35,813 nt of DNA from NCBI RefSeq assembly GCF_937996225.1, contig NZ_CALKTC010000030.1:1-35813 (forward strand), given 5' to 3'. The DNA comes from an uncultured Campylobacter sp. Lineage in GTDB: Bacteria > Campylobacterota > Campylobacteria > Campylobacterales > Campylobacteraceae. This document shows, one piece after another, positions 14,724-23,556 of this stretch; the first letter of the stretch is position 1, and every line of letters starts with the position of its first letter. The notes under the pieces were generated by a model. The model saw only the letters and a program-made list of their open reading frames with translations. It made no database searches and was not told the DNA's origin. A program made the position numbers and the translations under genes.

Positions 14724-15161
14724 CTAAACCGCTTCTATGATGTAATTTGGAAGTATATCATCGCTTTTATTTAAAACCGATAAATCCTGCGGCAAAGATA
14801 GCGCGGCGGGGGCGCATTTTTTCATCCTGATTTCGCCGCGTTCGTAAACGTAGCTGAAGTTTTTGTTCGCTCTGATCGGCCCGAAGCCGCTTAGCTCAAA
14901 GCCGCTGATCGCGTACAGCGGCACATCAAGAGCGATGCTAAGCGTGCGCAAAATCACGTAGCTTACCTTCATACCCATGAAGCTGCCGGGGGTATTTGCG
15001 TAGACGAGCTCTTTGATTTTATAAGTTTTTAAAATTTCGCTAAATTTAGCGACCAGAAATTTATCGGCTTTTTCGCCTTCAACGCTTGCAAATTCCGCTA
15101 TCTTAGCGCCGTTTTCATACACACCGAGTAGGCATGGAGAGCTAAGAGCAGCGATTAGAAT
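14724..15161 (-). CDS. tsaB: tRNA threonylcarbamoyladenosine biosynthesis protein TsaB, apparent ATT start
   Basis: A TsaB-type subunit of the t6A37 tRNA modification complex, partner of TsaD. The first canonical start (GTG at 15120-15122) gives only 132 residues and removes the first beta-strand. In the same frame upstream the sequence reads LIAALSSPCLLGVYENG, which is the normal TsaB N-terminus, and no ATG, GTG or TTG exists back to the lpxC stop. An ATT at 15159-15161 lies 5 bases after AAAGAGG and would give 145 residues. The body has TPGSFMGMKVSYVILRTLSIAL, matching the family's G(S/R)FTGxR region. As in other epsilonproteobacteria the protein is short and lacks most of the C-terminal lobe. 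It sits between lpxC and thrB, as in C. jejuni. Confidence 0.8.
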   Translation of the reverse strand: MLIAALSSPCLLGVYENGAKIAEFASVEGEKADKFLVAKFSEILKTYKIKELVYANTPGSFMGMKVSYVILRTLSIALDVPLYAISGFELSGFGPIRANKNFSYVYERGEIRMKKCAPAALSLPQDLSVLNKSDDILPNYIIEAV

Positions 15162-15185
15162 TTCAACCTCTTTGATTTTGCAGCC

Positions 15186-16070
15186 TTAAGCAAAGACTTT
15201 TTGATATTCGCGTACAACCTCGGCGGTAAGATCTACTAGCTCGAAATTTTTAGTGTCGGCAAGGACTGCCAAAGTGAGCTTATGATTTAGATCGTGGCTT
15301 CCCGCAAACGCCGTATAATCGCCCAAAATCGGAGCGCCCACGAGCGCAAGATCGCCGATCGCATCTAAAATTTTATGGCGGACGAACTCGTTTTCAAAGC
15401 GCAATCCCTCGGGATTTAAAATTTTATTCTCATCGATTACGACGGCGTTTTCTAAGCTGCCGCCTAGAGCTAACCCCATTGAGCGTAGCGCCTGCACGTC
15501 TTTCAAAAATCCAAACGTGCGCGCTCGCGAAATTTCTTTAAGATAGGCTTTTTTGCTAAATTCAAAAACATAGTGCTGAGTGCCGATGAGCGGATGGCTA
15601 AATTTAATTGTATAATCAAATTTAGGGCTCTTGCTCGGGCTTAGCCGTACGAGCTTATCTCCCTCGCGAATCTCCACGGCACGCTTGATGATGAGAGCTT
15701 TTTTATTCGCGTCAAGCTCTCTTACTCCCGCTTCATCCAAAAGCATACAAAAGCTCGCCGAACTTCCGTCCATCACAGGAATTTCATTAGCATCGACGAT
15801 GATACGGATATTATCAATACCATAGGCATTAATGGCGCTCATTAGATGCTCTATTGTTGATATATAGCCCTTCTCATTTCCTACGACGGTCGCCATCTGT
15901 GTATTTATGACGTTTTTTGGCTCGGCTTTAAAACTAACGCCAAGATCGCTTCTATAAAATACGATTCCACTGCCCGCTTCTAAAGGCTCTAACGTAAGTC
16001 TGATAGGCTCACCTTTGTGCAGCCCGATGCCGACGTTATGGACTTTCTTAGCTATCGTTGTCTGTCTCAT
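15186..16070 (-). CDS. lpxC: UDP-3-O-acyl-N-acetylglucosamine deacetylase
   Basis: A 294-residue zinc amidase, the committed step of lipid A synthesis. Family motifs are visible: GIGLHKGEP near residue 16, EHLMSAINAYGIDNI (zinc His), the catalytic DGSSASF stretch, and HKILDAIGDLAL with zinc His and Asp. SHDLNHK lies near the C-terminus (general acid His). The ATG at 16070 (MRQTTIAKKVHNVG) has GAGG 6 bases ahead and matches the usual length; in-frame ATGs further upstream add ten non-conserved residues. It follows the M23 peptidase gene by about 50 bases. Confidence 0.97.
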   Translation of the reverse strand: MRQTTIAKKVHNVGIGLHKGEPIRLTLEPLEAGSGIVFYRSDLGVSFKAEPKNVINTQMATVVGNEKGYISTIEHLMSAINAYGIDNIRIIVDANEIPVMDGSSASFCMLLDEAGVRELDANKKALIIKRAVEIREGDKLVRLSPSKSPKFDYTIKFSHPLIGTQHYVFEFSKKAYLKEISRARTFGFLKDVQALRSMGLALGGSLENAVVIDENKILNPEGLRFENEFVRHKILDAIGDLALVGAPILGDYTAFAGSHDLNHKLTLAVLADTKNFELVDLTAEVVREYQKVFA

Positions 16071-16120
16071 TTCTATCCTCGTTTTCATTAACTCGCGCAT
16101 TATAGCGAAAATTTTAAAAT

Positions 16121-17500
16121 TTACTTACCTTTTTCTATTACTTTTTTGGACGATTCTAAGACGTCGGTAATGTTATCTTTCATCCACTTAGGATCCATCC
16201 ACTCCTCGGGTCTTACGTCCACACCCTGAACTACGATGCCAAAATGCAGATGATCTCCGAAAGCAAAGCCGCTTGAGCCCGTCTGTGCTAGAATGTCGCC
16301 CGGCTTTACGTCGCTGCCCACACTTAACTGCGTCGCCGAGCAGTGTCCGTATATGCCGTATAAGCCGAAGCCGTAGTAAATTCCTAAATTTAATCCGAAA
16401 ATTCCGTTTTCCTGCGCAAAAACTACCTTGCCGTAGTTGCTCTCTTTGATATCGGCGTTTGCAACGCTTGCTAGATCAAGCCCCATATGCCAAGACTCAC
16501 TTACTTGTTCATCGTTCATAAAAAATATCCGATGATCGGCAAAGCTTGCTACCGCTGCACCTTTAGCAAGTGGATAAAAAGGCTTTAGCTCAAATCCATT
16601 TATTTTATCCTCATACACCGCGCTAGTAGCAGCGTGCAGATCATCTCCGTTTTTCTTACGCAGAGTTTCATTTACAAATTTAAATTTCTCCAAATCGCTC
16701 ATTGAGTTAAAATTCTGCGCGTATTGGCTAGCCAGATCACTTACTTTGCCGTTAATAAAACCCGAATTTAGCTTGATAGTAGAGACTTTATATTTTTTGT
16801 CCTGATAAAAATATTTGATCTGCGAAATGCTTTCATTGCCTGCACGATCGGTAGCAACCGCTTCTGCGCGAAATTCCTCCAAATTTGCAGGCCACGCTAC
16901 GAGAGACGCATAATAGCCATCTTTTACGAAAGGAATCGCTTTAAAAATTTTGCCATAGTTGGTTTTGACATAGACTTCGTTTAGGCGCTCGTCTCTAGCT
17001 GAGAATACGACTACAGCGCTACCACCTTTGGTGATTTTATAGGATTGATTGATGATATTTATGACGGGCTTTTTGTCGTCTATTATTATATTTGCCGTTT
17101 TTACGCTCTTATTTCCTTGCGCAAAATTCCACGAGCTAATGTCGTTTGCAAAAACCTCGAGCTTGTAGTTTTTATCTTTATTAAGCATCAAATTTTTAGG
17201 AAATTGCACGGCAAGCTCTAGCGTAGTTTGCGGAACGTTCAGCTCCTCATTTAGTAGTGGTATCGTGCTGGCTCCATCGTTTAAATTAACGCGAACGAGC
17301 TTAATGCCGGTATCGTCTGAAATTTTAATCTTTAAAGGCGAGGTTAAATTCCAATAAATTTCATTTTCCAGCGCAATTTGCGGAGGATTTTTTTCAAATT
17401 TAGGCGAGGTAAAAATTCTAAAGATTCCATAAACCAAAGCGCATATTACAATAAGAAATATTAAAATTTTAAGCTTCGTTCCATTGCCATTTCTACGCAT
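16121..17500 (-). CDS. Membrane-anchored M23 family peptidoglycan endopeptidase
   Basis: A 459-residue protein with an N-terminal TM anchor (residues 10-27), a long beta-rich periplasmic region and a C-terminal M23 LytM-type zinc peptidase domain. Zinc ligands are recognisable in SWHMGLDLAS (His, Asp) and the HxH of GDHLHFG; a further His is in IYGHCSA. Such enzymes cut peptide cross-links in peptidoglycan, and homologues in Campylobacter and Helicobacter shape the cell, but which shape factor this corresponds to is not certain. A TAAAAT lies about 15 bases before the ATG and may be the promoter for the whole M23-lpxC-tsaB-thrB series. Confidence 0.9.
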   Translation of the reverse strand: MRRNGNGTKLKILIFLIVICALVYGIFRIFTSPKFEKNPPQIALENEIYWNLTSPLKIKISDDTGIKLVRVNLNDGASTIPLLNEELNVPQTTLELAVQFPKNLMLNKDKNYKLEVFANDISSWNFAQGNKSVKTANIIIDDKKPVINIINQSYKITKGGSAVVVFSARDERLNEVYVKTNYGKIFKAIPFVKDGYYASLVAWPANLEEFRAEAVATDRAGNESISQIKYFYQDKKYKVSTIKLNSGFINGKVSDLASQYAQNFNSMSDLEKFKFVNETLRKKNGDDLHAATSAVYEDKINGFELKPFYPLAKGAAVASFADHRIFFMNDEQVSESWHMGLDLASVANADIKESNYGKVVFAQENGIFGLNLGIYYGFGLYGIYGHCSATQLSVGSDVKPGDILAQTGSSGFAFGDHLHFGIVVQGVDVRPEEWMDPKWMKDNITDVLESSKKVIEKGK

Positions 17501-18061
17501 AAAAGAGCCTTTGATATGATTTTAGAGCGCGATTTTACAAGCTTAATTTAAATTATCGGTAAAGCGAGGCAAAATTTAACGCAAATGTTTAGCGATTTAC
17601 GAGGCGATTTAAAATTTTAAATTCTAGCGATTTTAGAATCTCAAAATTTATTAGCTTTAAAATTCAGTGGCGCGCTAAATCCTATGCAGTGAAATTCCGC
17701 GCACAACAAAGCGGCGTCTATCGTATATATAGTAATCTTTAAAATTTCAATATTAGAATTTCTTTAAATTATGCTAATGGCTTGTATTGATTTTTTAGAA
17801 CTCTTGTGCTTAAAATTTTACCATACGAATGAAATTCTAAACTATCTTGATAACTAAAATTCTAAAAAATTCAAAGCAAGCTACGCGTTTAAATTTCATC
17901 CTAAGCCGAGCAGAATCCCAATTAAAATTTAGCTCAAACCGCCTACAATAATTCGGCTGCAAATTAGCGCGACAAGAAAAGTCAAAATTGCAGCGTTATT
18001 AAATTTTAAAGCGTGCGGTAGAAAATTCTACGCACGCCACAGCGTTCGCAAGTCGCCGCGT
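17501..18061. other. Gene-free spacer upstream of the M23 gene and downstream of bamA
   Basis: About 560 AT-rich bases with no supported gene, full of AAATTTTAAA and AATTTC words. The bamA terminator lies at its right end. Confidence 0.6.
18001..18037 (-). terminator. Intrinsic terminator of bamA
   Basis: Arms GCGTGC + GTAGAA and TTCTAC + GCACGC (18011-18037) form a 12-bp stem with one bulged G and a 2-base loop. On the minus strand it is followed by TTTAAAATTT. It lies 25 bases beyond the bamA stop. Confidence 0.75.
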
Positions 18062-20317
18062 TTAATTAAATCTAGCACCGATGCTAAATTCGAAGCTATT
18101 TGTGTCATCGTGCGGTTTTTTATTAAGCGGCTTGACGAAGTATAACTGCAAAGGCCCCATCGGCGTCATCCACTCGATACCAGCACCCGTGCTGTAGCGC
18201 TCCTCTTCATTCCAGTCATGATCGCCGATCATTCCGTAGTCAAAAAACGTTACAAAGCGCATTTTAAGCCTATCAACTACTGGAAAGCTTAGCTCAAAGG
18301 AGTTATTGAAGCTCTGCATGCCGCCTGTTTCGATATAGCGGCAATTATTTGCATTTAAGCAAATCTCTTTTTTCGGGATACTGCGACCTTCGTAGCCTCT
18401 AATGCTTTTCATTCCGCCTAGGAATAGCTTTTCGTTGATCGGGATCTTTTTATTACCTTCCCACATATAGCCCGTTGCAGCTTTGTATCTAAAGATAATA
18501 TCGTGATCAATATAATCTCGCAAGCCAAAGTAGTAGTTAAACGATCCTCGCGCCTTGGTGTAGTCCATATCGCCACCAAGACCCGCGTATTCTAAGCTAG
18601 CACTTGCGATCATACCGCTTCTTGGCAAGTAATAATCATCGGTGCTATTATATGTAATAGACGGGATGATCGAGCTTTTTAAATTCTTGCCATCTAAATA
18701 GCCTGCTTTGGCGTAATATTCGTTTAAGCCCTTAATCTCGCTTTTTTCGAGATAATATGTAAGACTTACGTCAGTATTGCGCCCGATCTTGCGACCGCCC
18801 GTGATTGAAAATCCGTAAGATTTCTCATCGTAATCGTCCCAGTCATAGTCGTTGGCAAAGATCGATCCGCCTAAGCTATACTCAGAATCAAACACTCTAG
18901 GATTGGTTAAGCTCAAGCGTCCGCTTAACTGATCGTCGCTCTTTTCGACCGAGAATGCGCCGTGAAGGCCAGTACCGAATACGTTACGATCGCTGATACC
19001 GCCGCTAAGTAAAATTCCATCCTCGCTGCCATATCCGATACCACCCGTGATAGAGCCTGTAGGAGCTTCTTTGACTGCGACTTCAAGATCGATCTGATCG
19101 TTAGAAACGCGGTTTTCTTTAATCTCCACCTCATCGAAATATCCCGTGCGTTTTAAAGAATTTAACGAATCGTTGTAGTCGGTTTTGCTATATAAATTTC
19201 CCTCAGTCAGATACATCTCGCGGCGGATGACCTTATCCTCGGTCTTATCGTTACCCGAGATCGTTACGTTTCTAATATAGACTTTATCCTCAGGGATGAC
19301 TTGATACGTGATAGCGACCGTGCGAGCTTCTTTGTCCTGCTTAGTCTTAGGCACGATACGCACGTAGGCATATCCCTGATCCGCGACTAAAGTCTCTAGC
19401 GTATTCATATCGCGGCGCAAACGTTCGGAATTCATTGTATCGCCCTTTTGAAGCTTGAAATCGTCCAAAACCTTTTCTTTATCAAGCTTGATTATATCTG
19501 CAGGATATTCGATATCTACGGAGCTTACGGTGTATTGCTCGCCCTCGCTGATATAGTAGGTAAGATCGGCAGTGTAATTATCCATATCAGCATTAAGTAG
19601 CGGCGCAGAAACCTGCGCATCTAAGTAGCCTTTTTTATAATATTCTTCTTGAATTCTATTTGCGTCGTTAGGAAGCTCAGCGGTTTTTACCTTGCCGTCG
19701 TTAAAGCCCCACATCCAGCCCAGCATCTCGCGTTCTTTATTGGCGACGGATGGCTCTATATCGTCATAATCGAGCTTGTCTGCGCCTACTAAATTTACCT
19801 TATCGATGATGATATTTTCGCCGCGATTTACCTCGATCGTTAGCAAGATTACCGATTTATCGTCGTTTATCGGCTTTGGATAAAATTCCACCACGGTGTC
19901 AAAAAAGCCTTTGACTTCGTAGTATTGCTTGATGCGGGTCTCCGCTTTTTTAGCAGCCACCTCATCGTAAACCTGACCCGGACGCAAGCCGATGAGCTCG
20001 TTTATCTTATCGCGATCATTGGTAACTACGTTTTTGATCTCGACCTTAGCGATGGTCGGTTTTTCGGTTACGTTGATAGTGACCGCGCCGCCTTGTTCGC
20101 TGATATAAACGTCGCTGAAATAGCCCTGCTCAAATAGCTTCGAGATCGCAGCATTGGTGTTTTCGCCGTTAAGCTCATCGCCTACCTTAAGTCCTGAAAT
20201 TTGCTGTGCGACCTGTGGAGAAAGATGCCTTAGCCCTTCAAATTTAATGGATTTTATCTGCGCGGCGCATGCCACGGAAATCCCGCCTACTAAGAGTAAA
20301 AAAACGCTTTTTTTCAT
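18062..20317 (-). CDS. bamA: Outer membrane protein assembly factor BamA
   Basis: A 751-residue Omp85 protein that folds and inserts beta-barrel proteins into the outer membrane. It has a signal peptide (MKKSVFLLLVGGISVACA), about five POTRA domains over residues 20-420, and a C-terminal 16-strand barrel. The barrel holds the conserved loop-6 motif IRGYEG. The last residues are FSIGARFN: the penultimate Phe matches the usual terminal aromatic of the beta-signal, with one extra Asn. It is divergent from tyrA, as in C. jejuni, and the 80-base region between them must hold both promoters. A strong hairpin terminator follows. Confidence 0.97.
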   Translation of the reverse strand: MKKSVFLLLVGGISVACAAQIKSIKFEGLRHLSPQVAQQISGLKVGDELNGENTNAAISKLFEQGYFSDVYISEQGGAVTINVTEKPTIAKVEIKNVVTNDRDKINELIGLRPGQVYDEVAAKKAETRIKQYYEVKGFFDTVVEFYPKPINDDKSVILLTIEVNRGENIIIDKVNLVGADKLDYDDIEPSVANKEREMLGWMWGFNDGKVKTAELPNDANRIQEEYYKKGYLDAQVSAPLLNADMDNYTADLTYYISEGEQYTVSSVDIEYPADIIKLDKEKVLDDFKLQKGDTMNSERLRRDMNTLETLVADQGYAYVRIVPKTKQDKEARTVAITYQVIPEDKVYIRNVTISGNDKTEDKVIRREMYLTEGNLYSKTDYNDSLNSLKRTGYFDEVEIKENRVSNDQIDLEVAVKEAPTGSITGGIGYGSEDGILLSGGISDRNVFGTGLHGAFSVEKSDDQLSGRLSLTNPRVFDSEYSLGGSIFANDYDWDDYDEKSYGFSITGGRKIGRNTDVSLTYYLEKSEIKGLNEYYAKAGYLDGKNLKSSIIPSITYNSTDDYYLPRSGMIASASLEYAGLGGDMDYTKARGSFNYYFGLRDYIDHDIIFRYKAATGYMWEGNKKIPINEKLFLGGMKSIRGYEGRSIPKKEICLNANNCRYIETGGMQSFNNSFELSFPVVDRLKMRFVTFFDYGMIGDHDWNEEERYSTGAGIEWMTPMGPLQLYFVKPLNKKPHDDTNSFEFSIGARFN

Positions 20318-20349
20318 AAAATTTTACCTAAAAACGAAAATAATTTGCG

Positions 20350-20355
20350 TATAAT
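20350..20355 (+). promoter_or_regulatory. -10 element of tyrA
   Basis: TATAAT in TTTGCGTATAATACC, 44 bases before the tyrA ATG. It overlaps the region where the divergent bamA promoter must lie. Confidence 0.6.
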
Positions 20356-20398
20356 ACCACATTAAAATTAAAACTTGCATATATCAAAAAGGAATTTT

Positions 20399-21229
20399 AT
20401 GAAGATAGGAATTATCGGCTTGGGTCTCATCGGCGGCTCTCTTGGGCTATGTCTAAAAAGCACCAAAATCATCAGCGCCGTCTATGGCTGCGACATCAGC
20501 CGCGAAAACGAAAAAGAAGCTCTGAGACTTGGGCTCGTGCATGAAATTTTAAGCCTAGAGCAAATGAAGCAAAGCTGCGACGCGATCTTTCTTGCAATCC
20601 CCGTGGAGGCAATTATTGAGACGTTGCAAAAACTAAGCGACTGCAGAAGTGAAACGACAATCATCGATCTGGGAAGTACGAAATTTAAAATTTTGCAAAG
20701 CTGCCCGCCGCAAATCAGACGAAATTTCATCGCGGCCCACCCGATGGCGGGCACCGAAAATTCCGGTCCGCAAGCGGCGTTTAAGGAGCTTTTAAACGGC
20801 GCGGTAGTCGTCATCTGCGACGACCACGGCGCGGACGAGACGCACGTCAAGCGCGCGGTCGAAATTTTTTCATTCGCAGGGATGAAGATCGTATTTATGG
20901 ACGCAAAAAGCCACGATCACCACGTAGCGCTCATCTCGCATCTGCCCCACGCGATCAGCTACTCGCTCGTAAACAGCGTGCTAAAAGAGGAAAATCGCCG
21001 CAATATCATAAATCTCGCAGGCGGTAGCTTCTCGGGCATGAGCCGTATCGCCAAGAGCTCGCCGCAGATGTGGGTCGATATTTTTAAGCAAAACCGCATA
21101 AACCTGCTGGGCGCGATCGAAGCCTTTAAAAACGAGCTTGAAATTTGCGTACAGATGATTGAGGACGAGCGCTGGGACGAGCTTGAAGCGTGGATGTATG
21201 AAGCGCGCAAACTAAGGGATATTATTTAA
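20399..21229 (+). CDS. tyrA: Prephenate dehydrogenase
   Basis: A 276-residue NAD-dependent enzyme converting prephenate to 4-hydroxyphenylpyruvate in tyrosine synthesis. The N-terminal Rossmann motif is GLGLIGGSLG (residues 6-15). The catalytic region includes HPMAGTENSG and, later, HDHHVALISHLPHAISYSL. AAAAGGA lies 6 bases before the ATG at 20399; an in-frame ATG eight codons upstream lacks such a site. No chorismate mutase domain is fused, as is normal in campylobacters. Confidence 0.96.
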   Translation: MKIGIIGLGLIGGSLGLCLKSTKIISAVYGCDISRENEKEALRLGLVHEILSLEQMKQSCDAIFLAIPVEAIIETLQKLSDCRSETTIIDLGSTKFKILQSCPPQIRRNFIAAHPMAGTENSGPQAAFKELLNGAVVVICDDHGADETHVKRAVEIFSFAGMKIVFMDAKSHDHHVALISHLPHAISYSLVNSVLKEENRRNIINLAGGSFSGMSRIAKSSPQMWVDIFKQNRINLLGAIEAFKNELEICVQMIEDERWDELEAWMYEARKLRDII

Positions 21230-21259
21230 AATTTACCCGCATGGCTAGGCTGCGCGACG

Positions 21260-21283
21260 GACGCTGCAAGAACGCGTCTTTAA
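21260..21283 (+). terminator. Weak possible terminator of tyrA
   Basis: GACGC (21260-21264) and GCGTC (21274-21278) form a 5-bp stem with a 9-base loop, followed by TTTAAATT. It is short and only weakly supported. Confidence 0.3.
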
Positions 21284-21353
21284 ATTCTAAAATTTTGCCT
21301 TCAAACAGCCCGCACAAATTTAAATTTTAATACGTGCGAGCCTGGATACAAAC

Positions 21354-22085
21354 TCAAAAATCTATGCATTCCTGCGTGAAAATTTTCTTTGAGGGAAACT
21401 CCAGCGCGCAAAGCCTCGCCTTCTCGCCCCAGTGCTTTTTATAAACACAGCCCAGATCGATATTTGCGCTAAATTCCGTAATGACGGGCTTTTTCACCGG
21501 CGTGTGCCCGTAGACATTAAAAATTCCATCATTCGCGCTATCATCTCCGCGCCCGCTTAGCACGTGAGCGGCGAAGCTTTTCGCGCGCTCTGCATCGTGT
21601 CTAATCCCCCACGCGCGACCCACTGCGGAGTGCGATACGACGAGGGCGCGACCGCTTTCATCACACAAATCATATTCCAGGTAAATCGGCAGCCGCGAGA
21701 CAAACCGCAGATGCTCCTTGCATTGCCTCGCGCCTCCGTGACGATAATACGACGCTAGCGTCGCTTCACCGCCGTTATTAAACAGCCAGCTTTCGTCCAG
21801 GCTAAAAAACGCATAAGGGTCGTTTGAGCTCGTAAATTTGCCCGTTTTTGCGCATCTTAGGGCAGTTTTTGCGTTGCTCACAAAGCGCTTTTCGTGATTG
21901 CCCATCACCGCGTCATATCCGCGGACGCACACAAATTCAACCACATCCGCACTCGCAGGACCTCGGTCGATCAGATCGCCCACGAAGCAAATTTTACTAT
22001 CAAATTTATGCGGCAGCTGCTCTATTAACGCCAAAAGCGATCTGTAGCAGCCATGCACGTCGCCGATGATGTAGATATTTTCCAT
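21354..22085 (-). CDS. Metallophosphoesterase, PPP-type serine/threonine phosphatase fold
   Basis: A 243-residue calcineurin-like phosphoesterase. The three metal-binding motifs are in order: GDVHGCYRSL (residues 8-17), GDLIDRGP, and GNHEKRF. Later His ligands lie in VSHSAVGR and VYGHTPV. This PPP-family layout fits bacterial PrpA/ApaH-like phosphatases acting on phosphoproteins or diadenosine nucleotides; the substrate cannot be told. AAGGAG precedes the ATG by 7 bases. It lies about 100 bases downstream of a small membrane protein gene on the same strand. Confidence 0.9.
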   Translation of the reverse strand: MENIYIIGDVHGCYRSLLALIEQLPHKFDSKICFVGDLIDRGPASADVVEFVCVRGYDAVMGNHEKRFVSNAKTALRCAKTGKFTSSNDPYAFFSLDESWLFNNGGEATLASYYRHGGARQCKEHLRFVSRLPIYLEYDLCDESGRALVVSHSAVGRAWGIRHDAERAKSFAAHVLSGRGDDSANDGIFNVYGHTPVKKPVITEFSANIDLGCVYKKHWGEKARLCALEFPSKKIFTQECIDF

Positions 22086-22184
22086 AATTTCTCCTTAAAT
22101 TTTAACGCCCTCGCCTTTTAACGCGCGGGCTGTGATTGTAAGCGGTAGATAAAAGCTCTGCGCTAAATTTTAAAATTTCGCGCG

Positions 22185-22607
22185 CTAGGACTTGGGCGGA
22201 TAAATCTGCTTTAAGACCCTATTTACGACGAATAGAGCAAGAATATAAGCTACAAAAATGCTGATTATTAAATCACCTCCGCACCACCTAAACATCATAG
22301 CAATCGCTATCCCGACAAGGGGCGATACAATTAAAACCGCTACGGTAGGCAAAAATAGATTGACGAAAAAATCCACAAACTTACCAAAATCTTTTAACTT
22401 TGCGGCAAGTATCGCACATATCCAGCAGAAAAATATCCAAAAAAATAGGAAATATGCGAATTTTTTCTGTAGCCATTCTATAGGATCGTCAAACTGGGCG
22501 CTAGATGTGTAAAAAAACGGTTCTATCATAAAATCGGCCAAACTCGAAACGCACATCAAGTAAAAACTCATCGAAAATGCGCAGGCTATAATTTTTAAAA
22601 TAATCAT
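22185..22607 (-). CDS. Hypothetical four-TM membrane protein
   Basis: A 140-residue hydrophobic protein with TM segments near residues 3-25, 48-70, 84-104 and 112-132 and a short polar C-terminus (KQIYPPKS). No family recognised. The ATG at 22607 has GGAG 5 bases ahead, which decides the start over the TTG just before it. It begins 22 bases after dusB and is AT-richer than its neighbours, like the membrane genes at 4537-6247, though no shared motif with them is visible. Confidence 0.7.
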   Translation of the reverse strand: MIILKIIACAFSMSFYLMCVSSLADFMIEPFFYTSSAQFDDPIEWLQKKFAYFLFFWIFFCWICAILAAKLKDFGKFVDFFVNLFLPTVAVLIVSPLVGIAIAMMFRWCGGDLIISIFVAYILALFVVNRVLKQIYPPKS

Positions 22608-22629
22608 CAAAACTCCTAAAATTCTAAAT

Positions 22630-23556
22630 TTAGGCGAAAAATTCCTCGATTAGCCGAGTCATTTCGCTCTCAGCGGCGACGTGGTTGATCTGCTCGCGAA
22701 AGCTTGCGGCATTTTCGCGCCCCTTGGAGTATTCGTGCAGATGCTTGCGAAATATCGCCACGCCGTGGCTGCCGTAATGGCTTAGCATTTGAGCGAAATG
22801 ATAGAGCACGACCTCCCTTTTTAGCGCGTCGCTTGCCTGTTCGCCCGTTTTGATCTCGCGAAAGATCCACGGCCTACCGATTACCGCGCGACCGATCATC
22901 AGCGCGTCTGCGCCGCTAAGGTCTCGCACTGCGGGCGCATTGGAGGAGTTTATGTCGCCGTTTGCGATCACGGGGATTTGCAGCGCGCGTTTGGCTCTCG
23001 CAATCGCGCCGTAATCCACTGCCGCGCTGTATCCGCCCGCTCTGGTACGTCCGTGAATAGCGATAAAATCAGCTCCTGCGCTCTGTACGGTGCGCGCGAT
23101 ATTTTCGATATCCACAGCGCCGAAGCCCAGCCGCACCTTCGCGCTCGTAAATTTTTTATTCGAATACTTTTTGATAGTCCCAACCAGGCGCGATAGGCGG
23201 GGTAGATCAAGCAGCAGCGCCGAGCCGGCGCCCTGCTTTACGACTTTAGGGACGGGGCAGCCGCAGTTTAGATCGATGCCGTCGATGCCGTCAAATTTAT
23301 TGATGAGCAAAACCGCCTTTTTTATGATTTCCGCATCGCTGCCTGCGATCTGCACGAAAAATGGGGTTTCGGCTGCGTTTTTTTCGAGCATCTTTAGCGT
23401 CTTTTCGCCCTCAAAAACAAGGGCGTTTGCGCTTATCATCTCGCTTACGGTAGCGTCGCAGCCGAATTTTTTCACTACGCCCCGCAGCGGCGGATCCGAA
23501 AAGCCCGCCAAAGGCGCCAAAAATAGAGGATCCCTTTTAAAAAAATCTTCCGTCAT
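22630..23556 (-). CDS. dusB: tRNA-dihydrouridine synthase (DusB type)
   Basis: A 308-residue flavoenzyme that reduces uridine to dihydrouridine in tRNA D-loops using NADPH. The TIM-barrel start LAPLAGFSDPPLR, the catalytic Cys100 in NCGCPVPKV, the FMN phosphate-binding part HGRTRAGGYSA and NGDI, and ALMIGRAVIGRPWIF are all present. The ribosome-binding site is weak (GAGA). Its upstream side is a 540-base gene-free spacer. Confidence 0.93.
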   Translation of the reverse strand: MTEDFFKRDPLFLAPLAGFSDPPLRGVVKKFGCDATVSEMISANALVFEGEKTLKMLEKNAAETPFFVQIAGSDAEIIKKAVLLINKFDGIDGIDLNCGCPVPKVVKQGAGSALLLDLPRLSRLVGTIKKYSNKKFTSAKVRLGFGAVDIENIARTVQSAGADFIAIHGRTRAGGYSAAVDYGAIARAKRALQIPVIANGDINSSNAPAVRDLSGADALMIGRAVIGRPWIFREIKTGEQASDALKREVVLYHFAQMLSHYGSHGVAIFRKHLHEYSKGRENAASFREQINHVAAESEMTRLIEEFFA

